Made by a program: the position numbers and the translations under genes. The notes under the pieces were generated by a model, which saw nothing but the letters and a program-made list of their open reading frames with translations, did no database searches and had not been told where the DNA came from. From NCBI GenBank assembly GCA_047967505.1, contig CM106541.1: a DNA stretch of 64,000 nucleotides; one strand, 5' to 3'. The stretch's first letter is position 1. Every line of letters starts with the position of its first letter. Shown piece after piece: positions 22,404 to 33,347 of the stretch. The stretch is from Dipteris shenzhenensis (taxonomy: Eukaryota; Polypodiophyta; Polypodiopsida; Gleicheniales).

Positions 22404-24923
22404 CATTCTATCCCGATACTAAAATTTGTTTTGAGAGGTCCCAACTTGGCATTGTATAGTAATACAAACATATCCTTCTTCAAATGCTTAGGCAAAACAT
22501 GCATTACGTGCCATGCCTTTCTCTTGCACTGTATCACCTACTATTGTGACTAGGTTGCTCAGAGGCGTAACTCATCAAGATGGCTTAGCTGATGCAATCA
22601 CCCCAAGATTGCTTTTGACTCATCCAAGTGATGCTCGATGGCAATACAAAGACTGAGAACAATAAATTCTAAGGGAACTACTACTTCTAAACCAAAGGTC
22701 ATACAAAAAGGAGTAAGATTTGTCGTGACCTTATAGGCAGTTCTATATGCCCAGAAAGCAAAATGAAGTTTGGTATCCCATTCACTCTTGGATGATGGCA
22801 CTGTCTTGGTGAGGATAAGCTTAAGTGTTTTGTTCGTGGACTTAGCTTCCCCATTGCCATGACGATGCCATGACAATAATAAGTAGTGGAAACGGTATGC
22901 ATGATTTTGAATTAAGCCTTGAGCACCTACATGAAATCATTAAAAAAATGTGAAACTTGATCACTAACTCATCACTAATGAGCTGCAATGTTCAAAGCCG
23001 AGTTATCTCAAACCCACTTAGTAGCATAGTTAGTATCTTTCAATGATGTATTTATTCTATGTTAACCTTGCAGGAAAGGGCCAAGAAAATCCAAACCCCA
23101 TCTTGAAAAGCTTCCCAAGGATGAGTAAGTTGCTATGGCATAGACTAATTGGGTAATAATGGTTTGACAAATATCACAGTGCATGCACTTAGTTTGAGCA
23201 TCCTTGAACAAGGTTTCCCACCATAATCTTGCCAACAATTTTATGGTAGTTAACTTCCCTTGAAAATTCCTCCTAAAGGACCCAAGTCCTGCAAAACAAT
23301 TGCTCACCCATGTGGCACAACCCAGCTATGAAGGACTCCATTTGCACAATGCCGATAGAGGTGGTATTTCCAAGCCTTTAAGTCTACTTGTTTGCACTTG
23401 TCATGAGGCATTGTATTAGGAAATGTACCCTTAGACAAATAATCCATCAACTCAACATATCCGTGCTCACAATAATCAATTGCAAAGAGTATAGCATCTG
23501 GAAGTTCAGTTGTGACTCCTTGAGTATCCTCAGGTGCAAGAAATCAAGATAAAAAATCAACTCTTACATGGGTTTATGAATAATTTTAAAGTTGAACACT
23601 TGAAGAAGAAGCATCCAATGTACAAGGTGTCCTTGAATAATAGTCTTATTGATAAGATAAAGTACTACCTGGTGGTCCACATAAAACACAAAAGGTTGCC
23701 AGTAAATAATGCCTTAGTTTTTGTACACTGAATATCATCCCCAAAGCTTCTCACTCAGTTGGACTCATCAGGCATCAATCTACTTGCATAATATACTAGA
23801 TAATCTAGCTGACCGTCTGGCTGAGCCAAAATAATGCCTAAGACATACCCAGAAGCATCTACATGCACATGGAAAATAACACCCCACCTTGATTGCCTTA
23901 AAATAGGAGTAGCCATTGCTCAGCTCTTAAGATCATGGAAAACCATGGTCAACTTGTCAATCCACTCAAACTTGGCATCTTTCTTTGTCAACTCATACGA
24001 TGGAGCTACAATTTTGCAAAAATTTGATAAAGCATAAATTGAGTTAGATTTTGAGGCTCAGACTTTTGTTGTATGGCTCAAATTTTACTTGGTTCGGTTC
24101 ATATATTGTCTTGAGAAATGACATGATGGAGCAATATGCCTTCTTAGACACAAAATACGCTTTTCTACATCTGAGAAAGACGTTTTCCAAATAACCAAGA
24201 TAATTTTTGTCTAAAGAGTAAACACAAAAATCGTATAAGTAAATGGCAATGAACTCAGTGAGATAATCTCAAAGAGTTTCTACCATAAACTTTTGGAAGG
24301 TTGATGGGACATTTCTTAATCCAAAGGGCATTACTCGGGTTGCATAAGCACCCCATTCCATGATAAAGGTAGTTTTAGACCAATCTTTTGGAGCTACAGT
24401 GATTTGATTATAACCACTGTAACCATCCATGAATGAGTACATCTCATCACCTGCAACTTGGTCCAAGATTCCATTAGTGAAAGTTATTGGAAAAAAATTA
24501 GGGACTGTCCGTGCATTCAACTTTTGATAGTTCTCGTAGACTCAAAGTTTACCATTTTTCTTAGGCATAACCACAATAGGAAATAGCCAATCAATAGCAT
24601 AGATAAAACTAGCATACAAAATTTGATCCAAGACTGCTTTTACCTATTTAGCATATTTGGGATTCATTCTATACCTCTGCCATTGAATTGGTTTGGCATC
24701 TGGAACCAAAGGTATCTTATGCTGACACAACTCAAGAGGAATCCCTTGTTGATCAATGTAACTCCAGGAAAAGACATCCTCATACATGACAAATAAATAT
24801 TTTGTAACCCTTGGTTCCTTGAAAGAAATATTTTCACTTACCACTACCATTGCAGGGTTATCTTTTGTTCTAAGATTTAGTTGTTGTTTTGATGGCTCTA
24901 GTACTAACTACTCAGTACGAAGT
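22404..24923 (-). pseudogene. Gypsy-B reverse transcriptase, RNase H and integrase core, broken
   Basis: Minus-strand pol remains. 24850-24644 and 24520-24269 carry reverse transcriptase blocks (IPLVPDAKPIQWQRYRMNPKY; FMDGYSGYNQITVAPKDWSKT; MPFGLRNVPSTFQKFM). Near 24200-24240 the catalytic box reads YLYD where YxDD is expected, so a metal-binding Asp is lost. RNase H remains (FVFYVDHQVVLYLINK) lie at about 23560-23705. The integrase zinc region (CMHCDICQT, 23307-23062) is followed by core remains (22876-22598, AKSTNKTLKLILTK and FAFWAYRTAYK). Several frameshifts and stops divide these parts. The frame runs into the GPY/F segment at 16915 once Copia-C is removed. Confidence 0.85.
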
Positions 24924-26063
24924 TGTGTGGGTCTCTGCGGTGACTCACGTTTCATGGGGATGCTGAAGAGATGTCGATGGAGCCTCCATTCCAAGCTACT
25001 CCTTGTAAGAGCAATGCAAGGCATGAGCCATCTGCAAGTGTCACTCAAGCGGGCCTCCGGCTTGTTGCAATGTGTTTCCATGTGAGAGAGAGGGAAGAGG
25101 GAGAGGGGAGAAGAGAGGGGAGAAGGGAGGAGAAGGAGAAGGAAAGAGGAGAGTGAAGGGGGATGGAGTGGCAAACACAAGGGCACTACAATGGAAACAA
25201 GGAAACACCCAAAACACTCTTTTGGAAGAGAAGAGGAAGCTTGTATTCAAACTTGTGCAAATAACAATGAAGACCAAAGTCAACAGTTTGGCTTTTTATA
25301 CATGTCACCTTTTGAAGGGAGGGCCAACACTTTTCCTTTTAGCTCTCCTTCTCTTTACAATCAAAGGCTCTTGGGCCCGTAGGGTGCCAAGGCATATTGC
25401 TATTCTTTCCATCTCTCAGTACTAGCGAAAATAGCGCTTGTGTTAACCATATTAGAGCGCTTGGGATAAACCTGATATTAGGAGGTGATCCTAACCGGTT
25501 CCCAAATAGCGCTTGTGTTAGGCTCACACTTCCAAGTCTTAGGCAATTTGGGGCTCAAACTCCATGAGCATCCTCATGCCTTAAGTCATTTGGGGTTCAA
25601 AGCTCATGTACGAGGCTCAAAACCTGGAGTGGCGAGGCTTAACTTCCGCGAGACACTTAACAGCAGCTTGTAGCTGGAATGTACAACCTGTGCACGTTGC
25701 TTGCACTCCTTTGCCTTTGAGTATTCAGGGATCAAACTCCTTGATCTTGTCCTATAGTCTTTCCAGAGTTTTTTCTGTTGAAGTGGGTAAGAATGTGCAC
25801 GTTGCATGTAATCGTTGGCCTTGGGGTGTCAGCTGGAACCTACAATCTGTGCACGTTGCCTGGAAGCTTTGGCCTTGGGATATTTGGGGGTCAAACTCCT
25901 TGAGTTTGTGTTGTACTCCTTCCATTTGCACATTGCCAGCAATCATTGGCCTTGGGGTATTTGGGGATTAAACTCCCTGAGCTTGTCCGTTGAAGTAGAT
26001 CATGAAGCCTAATCACCTCTAATCATTGATTACCCTACATTCTGTACTCTGTGGATGTTAACA
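24924..26063 (-). repeat. Gypsy-D 3' LTR
   Basis: 1,140 bp, TGTTAACATCC...CCACACA in element orientation. Matches the LTR at 38704-39762 and the oppositely oriented LTR at 62597-63750. The full start is defined by comparison with 62597 and by the adjoining purine tract. Contains repeated phrases such as GTGCACGTTGC and TTTGGGG(A/G)TCAAACTCC, so its U3 is internally repetitive. Confidence 0.9.
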
Positions 26064-26076
26064 TGCCCCACTTCAT
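26064..26076 (-). other. Gypsy-D polypurine tract
   Basis: Minus-strand ATGAAGTGGGGCA directly before the TGTTAACATCC start of the 3' LTR. Confidence 0.7.
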
Positions 26077-29000
26077 GTTGCTGATTTGCCCTCGGGTCAG
26101 CCGCACTAGAGGAGGTGTGTGGTGAGGACTGTCTGTAGGACTTCATAGCGGTCCCACTATCATAGAGTGTGAGGCGAGTGAGGTACAAGCAATACTTCCA
26201 AAAATGGGTGGCATGCATATCCTCGTATGTGTGGATGTGATGTTCGTGGAGATTGTAGATGTGGAGGTAGAGGCAGAGGTCCTGGAATTGCATAGGACCG
26301 ATGTCGGGATTGAAGACAATCTAGTTGTTCAGATTGTGGAGGTGGTCGTCAATGGGGCGACTGTGGATGGGGAGATCACGGAGGAGTAAGAGGAGGCAGT
26401 TGAAGTGGACCACTGCTACGATGGTGGGATTTGGAACTGAGTCATACATGTCGTTGAATAACTGGAGGTGAAAGCAAAATCCCTCCTGAGTCATCTCTTT
26501 GGGAAAGTTGTACAACATATTTGGGTCCTTCTGCTGGAGTTCTCTGAGTTCGGCACAAGCCCATCGTTGTTCCATTAGCATATATAGGGGGTGAATTCGG
26601 CGATTGACATGGGCACTGCAGTAGTATCGCCAAAATTTCTCCAGCTTCAAGAAGGGGAGTTGCCACATCATGGCTGTAGACCAGCATCTACATCGATCGT
26701 TGGGACTGGAGCATCGGGTATCCTCCTCTTCTGCGCTTTGGGTGTTTGCATTGCCAGTCATCGAAGGACTGCGTGATGAATTGTGTGAGGGGGTGCACCT
26801 CTAGGATTTCATATAGATGGAGGTGGGAGCCCTCGAGCTGGCGCTTCCAATGATGCATAAGCGCATTGTCTGGCACAGCTCTTGAAATGACTGCAAGTCA
26901 GGGCACCATTGGACATCTTCAGGGGGGAAGTAGGAGGAGCTGGCGGAGATTCGTCATCTACAATGGGCATGGGCTCCGGCTCTACTAAGCCTGTTGGCAT
27001 TGTCGCTTCGGCAGCCTATAAAAAATTGGTTGCCTTGAGCATCGTGTTGAAGGCTATGTCAGGAAGGTCTATCGGAGTTGTAGAGGAGATGGACATGGAG
27101 GTCCCGTGCTGTGTTGTGGTGGTGTTAGAGGCATTAGATGAATACTCAGGCAGTGTTGTCCGAGGGAGGGGAGGTTGGGTGGCTTGTTGGGTGGGTTGTT
27201 GGTCGGGATCCAGAGGAGGTGGTGGTGGAATTTCAATAGGAGGGGCGATAGCATTAACGAGAGCGATGGCTTCTTGGTCGTCTTCCTTGGTGACTTCCTT
27301 GGGGTATGCTACATTAATTGTTTCAAAATTGCTCACCAAGGACTTAAGTGAGTCTTGGAGAGCTTGTAGCACTTTGTTGAAGAGGATTATTATGCTGAGG
27401 GGGTTGTAGGTGGTGGATTGGAATGTTCCAAGGTGCCCTTGAGATTGGATTGCAGAGGCTTCGGCCATAGGTCTGCATCCAATTAATGTTTGCTTGCAAA
27501 CTTTCGAGGTTCCAGAGTGAGTTCCTTAGGCTTTGTGATTTGCATCGTCCATAGAATAATTAAGGGACTTCGTGATGATGTGGCACCAAGCCTGAAAATT
27601 GATGAGGATGGGATGGGCAGCTAGAGTCCAGAGGTTGAAGGGGCAGAGGAGAGAGAGAGAAGTTTGTTGGAGATCTAAGGAGAAGTATGACATGGCTAGG
27701 ATGGGGTGGCAATGGTCGAGGTTACGATGGAGGATGGTTTGGAGGGCATTAAGAGCAAGTGGAGATGTGAGGTCTAAATGGAAGATGAGGTTTTGTGTGT
27801 GGGTTTGGGGGATGGTGTGTGGTGCGTGTGTATGTGGAGAACTGTGTAGAGACCTCCCTATACATCCGAAAGTCTTGTTGCTCCCGGTCTTCCAAACCTA
27901 GCTCCTCTGATTGGCTGGGGTGCACTATCATTCTCTGCTTGGAGGGACACCCTAAGTTCCCGTTCTTGTGCTAGGAGATCCTGTAGAGTTTGGATCTATC
28001 ATTCCTAGTGCTCCTGTGTTTTGGTGTACTTCTGCCTGCACCTTCTACTCCAACATTGTTCGTAGGCCAAATTATGCCTTGTCGACCTGGTCCATGAGAG
28101 TTTGGACCAGGGATTCGCTTGTGGCGAGGTCATCTTTGAGCTTCATAAGGGCTAGTTGGAGCTCTTCAGCTTTCGCACGGTATTCCTCTGCTCTGTATTG
28201 CTGCTTGACCCATGGCTTGGGCTGCAACCATTATGGATTGGCTATCATGCGCAAAGAGCTGTGCCTGAAGGAGACTTGCTGAGAGTTGTGAGGCTTGTTC
28301 CTTCCTCCTCTGTAAAATTGTGTGCACGACCTGCGGGAGTTGTGCCGTGGCTTCAAATAGGTGTTGTTCCATCAGTATCGTACTCGATAATTGCTTAACC
28401 GACATGTGGCTATAGCCACTTGGTGCCCTATATTGGGGCACGTTGCAAAACTCTAAGGCCTCTGTGAGGCCTGCCCATGGAGAGGAAGAGGTGCTGGTGG
28501 TGAAGGATGTGGTCTCCTGGGGGGTTGTGGAGACCGAGACATAGGGCATAGCAGGAGTGGTTGGCGTGGCTTTGGCTCCTGGATGGAGGCCAATGGTAAT
28601 TGTTTCATCACCTTGGAGGTCTTTTATGAGGATGGGCTCCTCTTGAACCCGTTTGCCTTTGTTCTAAGAATCCACCTGCTAGAGTCGTAATTATCAGCTC
28701 ATGAATTCTTGCATCTGGTGGTCTTCATATTGTGTGAGCAGCCTAGCTTGGGTCCGGCTACACATGACTGGCCAAAGTGGCACTGGGCATTGTCCTCGCT
28801 CGCTTAGGCTTGACCTCTGTCTCTTCGGGCTCTGTCTGCACTAGTCCTATAGTAGATTTATTAGCCAACAACCCAAAGCCGATTGGTGGATCCTGCTACA
28901 ACAAGTAGTAGAGAACCGGCATGTACAGCATGGGATTTCCAATTACTTCCCCGTGTGTCTTGAGGTCATCCCTCATTTGGCTATAGAAGTAGTATGCCCA

Positions 29001-29990
29001 CTTTGTATCCTAGGGCTCCACCAAGCGCAGTAGGATATTGGGCATGACACGGACTGATGGTGGTCCATGTGCTTGACTTGTGTGAGCCATTGCAAGGCTC
29101 TTGCTGGTCTTCCCACCTCAGGCTTGTGAATGGTGGTGAACTGGAGTCGCGCTTGCTCTTCTGCTGGTCATAGTGGTAGACTAGGTGTCCAACTTCTTCT
29201 TTGTGGAGTACTTCTTGCCGATTACCGGTAGGCCGAAGGTGGCACGTACCACATCCTGATTGATTTGGTAGTGGTGGGGAGTGCTGTTGCATCTCATAGG
29301 ACACCAACATTGGTATTATTGTTGTACGCCTAGAGGAATTCCACTGGCAACTTCATGTCCCAATGGAATGGAAGGCAGTCTACCACTTTGCTCAAGCCAG
29401 CAACTCTAAGTGCATCCTCCACCTTTGGCTCCTTCAACCTGCATATGATGCTGATGTATAGTAGTGGAGGGTGTAGTCGTGACCCTCATGTGCAAAGCGC
29501 GAGTGCACAATGCATGCGTACAATTCTTGGAGCCATGCTTCTCTAAGTGGTGAGTGTGATGGGGAGCATACAACCTTGTATTCGCCAGCTATTGGAGCCG
29601 AGGTGCACTTTCTTGATCTTGAGGGGGGCATACCAGCTGCTATTGTACCCTCCTGGGTGGCCTGTGTGTTGGACACTTCTTCTTCCCCTTGCAAATATTC
29701 TATGGGAAACTTGGAAGGTATACGAATTATTGCAGAAGGAGTGCTTTGAGAATTTGAGGGGCCAGTGGCCTATGGGATGGGGCGGGGGCAGAGTCCCAAC
29801 TTTGTTTTGAATTTGAAGAATTCGTGTTTAGGATCCATCGGAAAGAGTGATGGCAGTTGAGTGATGAGGGAGTCGGTGGACAAGGAAGAGCAGGAGGACA
29901 TGAACATGCTATTCTGGATGGCAGTGGAAGAGAGTAGGAGGCTGTGAGAATTCTAGGCAAAGTTTGCAAGACTCTGGGGACAACTGCTAT
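26077..29990 (-). other. Gypsy-D post-integrase region, distal part: unrecognised protein-like frames
   Basis: Minus-strand open stretches of unknown family. 28549-28166 is Gln/Ala-rich (TILMEQHLFEATAQLPQVVH) and looks helical, perhaps a coiled coil. 27468-27016 continues past one stop to 26809 and has a Pro-rich middle (IPPPPPLDPDQQPTQQATQ). 26761-26321 contains FWRYYCSAHVNRRIHPLYML and RWACAELRELQQKDPN and is the most protein-like segment. 29694-29434 and 29310-28981 are further candidates. I recognise no envelope, second RNase H or other named domain. They may be remains of an additional element protein; the plus-strand Gly/Val-rich frame at 26909-27409 is most likely its shadow. Confidence 0.4.
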
Positions 29991-30029
29991 GGCGACGACC
30001 CAGTGGGATAAGACCTTTATAAATTTTGC

Positions 30030-30265
30030 ATCCCCAGGGTCAACGGGATCTTTCGATGGCAATGGTCGGTGGGATAAGTCGATGGAAATGGTTGGCGGGG
30101 TATGAGAAAGGCCATGATCGGCATGATATGGGATGGCGACGGTTGGTGTGATCTGACATTGGCGACACTCGGTGTGATCCGAGATTGCGACGGTCGGTGG
30201 GATACTTGATGGCATCGCCCGATGGGATCTGGGATGGCGACAGTCGGCAGAATACTTCTAGCAAC
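30030..30265. repeat. 26-bp minisatellite, second cluster
   Basis: Degenerate tandem units of about 26 bases, close to GATGGCGACGGTCGGTGGGA plus a variable six-base tail. The same unit type is found at 37440-38180 near the 5' end of the same element. Confidence 0.7.
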
Positions 30266-30499
30266 GACTGGCGGAATACTGACTTTGAAGAGAAGTAAAA
30301 GAGGGAGGGGGTGTGAAGGTGAGTGGAGTGCATTTGTGTAGTGTGGGACTGATTGTGAGGCCAGTGTGCACGATGGTGACCAAATGCAAAAATGGATGTA
30401 CTAACCCTAATCACCTAGTGCTGACCGTGGATGTGTGTGTGTGTGCATGTTTGGTAGGGACTTGTGGGTTGCGGGTGCGTCAGGTGAGATGCCTACCAT

Positions 30500-31512
30500 A
30501 CTGACTCACCTAGACCTGGACTTGATGACTATGAGGAATGCAATGTGGGCGGATGTTGTGCTACCGCATAGCGTGTTAAAAGCCACGTAGAGTAAGTGTC
30601 CAGCTTGTTTTTTGCCTTGGATGCCAGAGGCACATTGATGTTGTGCTTAGTTGTTGCAGCATGGTCCATTTTCTTGGGGGAAGCGGGTTCTTGTGACACC
30701 GCCCTTGGCATAGACCCTTGCTTTCGAGCGTAGGTCGGTACCGTCAAATGTGGTATGATCATAATTACTTTTGAGGGTCTGCCTTTGGAATTAGAGGGAA
30801 GTTCATGTGTAACACCTCGCAAGGGAGGGTTCGGCTACTCCCTAGCTACCCTTGGCGATATTTGTGTTGAGTTGGACTATTTGCAGTAATAGTGTGTATT
30901 CGGTACTCTAGAGTTGGCCTGCTACATTTGGTTCATTGGTAGGTTCTTGTGGTGCTGCATCTTGGGACGACACAGGTTCTTGTGTTGCTGCCTTCACAAC
31001 CTTTGTGGCTTGTACCCTTGTTTTAGGGCCCAAGCAACCTTCTTTCCTTGGCTGCCTAAGAGTTTGGAGCTGACAGAGCTGATGGGGTGATGTGGTAGTG
31101 GATGAGGTGGATTGGAGCTTGAGGCTCGAAGCACAAGCTGGCAATGTGGTCTTCTTCTTACAACGGATGGTTTGGGAAGAGACGTTCCTAGAGCGACTGG
31201 GGTCTTCTATGCTGCTTGGACTTCCTCTGGGTGTTGGGTCCGATAGAAGTGATGTTGGGCATAGAGGATAGCCTCTTGTACTTGTTGTTCACCAATTTCC
31301 TTGGTGGAGGATGGTAGTGGTGGTGGAGTAGGCAATGGCACCGATTTACCACTGTGGCTGGCTTTCTTCTCCCTTTGGAATGGGACTTGTGTTGGGGTGT
31401 TGGAGGTGGCTGGGGCTTTCGTTCTGCCTTCTTGTGTAGCTTCATTGTCATGGACCGACGAGGGTGGAACTGAAGGAGTAGGACTTGGTCCACACAATGG
31501 GACTACTACCAT
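30500..31512 (-). pseudogene. Gypsy-D post-integrase Pro/Ser/Thr/Gln-rich frames
   Basis: Minus-strand segments 31512-31207, 31144-30908 and 30822-30529 have low-complexity composition (PTPSVPPSS, PLPTPPPLPSST, QEPVSSQDAAPQEPTNEPN). They directly follow the second retropepsin-like segment and could be a linker or gag-like part. No named family is recognised. Confidence 0.4.
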
Positions 31513-31565
31513 TTTGCCACCATTTGTGAGTGAAGCAGTTCGGGTGCGCTAGTCGATTTGACAGT

Positions 31566-31889
31566 TCACAGCATAGCACCAGGTTCTTCCCAATATAATC
31601 TATTTGTCAATTGCTTATGTGGGGAGAACATAAAATAAATTTCCACTACCTGGCGAACAACCATTAGACTTAAATTCACAAAACCCAAGGTTTGTAGGAG
31701 TTGGCCATTTTTAGCTCTTACTGAAGTGAGGGTGAGGGTTAAGGGTACCTGTAGCTTTTCCCATACCTCGTAAGGGATGAAGTTGTGGCTTGCTCCTGGA
31801 TCTACGAGTTCTTTGATGCACATGCGTGGAACCTGCAATTGAACAAGCAACCTAGCTGGCTCCACTGTTAGCTCATCCATTAGTTGCAT
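31566..31889 (-). pseudogene. Second retropepsin-like segment after the Gypsy-D integrase
   Basis: A 107-residue frame with KELVDPGASHNFIPYEVWEKL followed by hydrophobic strands. This matches the retropepsin pattern LVDSGATHNFI in Gypsy elements, with DPG where DSG or DTG is needed, so the catalytic triad is altered. It lies only about 40 bases after the end of the integrase frame (31932), not before the reverse transcriptase where protease normally sits. The element already has another protease at 35968-35285. It may come from a second nested Gypsy element or be an added module. Confidence 0.65.
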
Positions 31890-31931
31890 CTATTCAATCG
31901 TTGCCTTAAGTAGTGTCATTTGCTTATGCTA

Positions 31932-32929
31932 TCAAAGCTTAGAGTTATGGACTCTGGCTTCCTCGATGGCCTGGTGTTTCATCCTAGCCACCTCGACCTT
32001 GAGTTCTTTTTCTCTATGCATAGCTTGAAGGGTGGAGAGAGTGAGCAGCCCATAGTATCTTTTTAATTTGCTCCTGCTAAGGTAGCCATCCATTTCTATC
32101 CCATCAAGGGTGGCTATTCGACATGACCCTTGGGGAGTGATTTCAACCATGTGGTAGGGACCCACACCTCGGTACTTTAGCTTGCGTTTGGTATTACAAA
32201 CGCTATATAGGAGTGCCAAATCTCCCTCTACTAGGTCCTTGTTCTTGAGGTTGTAGTTAAACCACTTTTTATGCCGGGCCTTTTCTACCCAAAGAGAGTA
32301 GGCTGCATGCAACCTTGTCTCTTCTAACCTTTTGAGGTCAACTAGCCATTCTGCTAATGTATTCTCTGTGAGTCTTTCCTTAATGGTAAGACAAAGGCTA
32401 GGCACTACTCCATTGGCATCATCGCCTCCACCCAAAAGGCTAAGCTGAAGGGGGTACAGTGCGTGGCCACTTTGTAGGAGGTTCTGTAGGCCTATAATGC
32501 TGCTATGAGCTTATGCTCCAAGTTGGTATGACTAGCTTCTATTGTACAGGTGATGATCTTACAGCACGTTTTATTGGAGCTCTCAACTAAGCCATTTGCC
32601 CTAGGGTAGTATGGCATTGACTTCCTATGTATGATCATAAAGTCACTAGTCATGATTGCTATCGTTTTGTTGAGGAAGTGAGTTCCTCGGTCGCTGACTA
32701 ACTCCAATGGACATCCGAACCACGTGATGACTTGATCATATAAGAATTTGGTGGTGGATCTCGCAGCCCTCACCATGTCTCTCCCTTCTACCCACTTGGT
32801 GAAGTAATCGATAGCTAGGATGATGTATCTGGCACCGATTCCCTTAGCTACTGGGCTTATGGGCCCAATAAAATCGATGCCCCATTTCTCGAAGGGTTGA
32901 TCGGTTAGGATTCCACTCAAGGGCATCAT
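31932..32929 (-). pseudogene. Gypsy-D integrase
   Basis: Core domain at 32929-32492 with WGIDFIGPISP, ILAIDYFTKWVEG and LVSDRGTHF, covering two Asp-containing blocks of the DDE triad, and PYYPRANGLVESSNKT near the Glu. C-terminal part at 32435-31932 has YRGVGPYHMVEITPQGSCRIATLDG, the GPY/F module. The two segments lie in different frames, so at least one frameshift separates them. The zinc-binding part upstream (about 33000-33300) is only faintly readable. Confidence 0.85.
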
Positions 32930-33347
32930 GTCCGCTTTGTGTGGGATTTGGATACGCTAGCAGGGGTCACATCATTTGATGAATTCGGCCGTGTCTCCAA
33001 AGAGTGTCAGCCACCAAAGACTAGCTTGCGGCAACATGTTGTAACATCAGCGCATCAAAATGACCTCCTGCAATGCTCGAGTGGGTTTCTTCAAGCACAT
33101 TGATGTATTTGTGTTTGCACACACATCTTTGCAGGATGCCATCCTTGCCCTTATGGTATAGTTGGCCTGCTATCACTTGGTATGGCGCTGCATCCTTAAT
33201 GAGTTTGCAGGCTCGATCCTTCTTAAGGGCCTAGCCCAGGGGTAATCTATTTACCAAGTAGTGGCTGATTTCGGCGGCCCATTCAAGGATGATGTCGAGG
33301 AAGAAGAGAGAAGCATCGGGGAGATCATATTCTACTCCTGTTGGGGC

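Larger units (their letters stand above)
16690..24923 (-). mobile_element. Gypsy-B: truncated Ty3/Gypsy element, interrupted by Copia-C
   Basis: Partial Gypsy element whose pol region lies in two blocks: integrase C-terminus at 16690-16915 and the rest at 22404-24923. Between them sits Copia-C with its target duplication CATTC. Removing Copia-C and one CATTC makes the integrase continuous. Order on the minus strand is reverse transcriptase (24850-24100), RNase H (about 23705-23560), integrase zinc domain (23307-23062), integrase core (22876-22598), GPY/F domain. No gag, protease or LTR was found. The upstream side ends exactly where the Gypsy-D LTR begins, consistent with disruption by that element. 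Confidence 0.8.

Noticed and set aside
25072-25425. Plus-strand frame of 117 codons with a charged repeat
   Set aside because: Falls inside the Gypsy-D 3' LTR on the antisense strand; recurs at 38858-39199 for the same reason.
24924-25993. Gypsy-D LTR ending at the shared GTTGA point
   Set aside because: Comparison with 62597 and the purine tract show the LTR extends to 26063; only the 39762 copy stops early.
26909-27409. Plus-strand frame of 166 codons
   Set aside because: Gly/Val/Ser-rich and exactly opposite a Pro-rich minus-strand frame; judged a compositional shadow.
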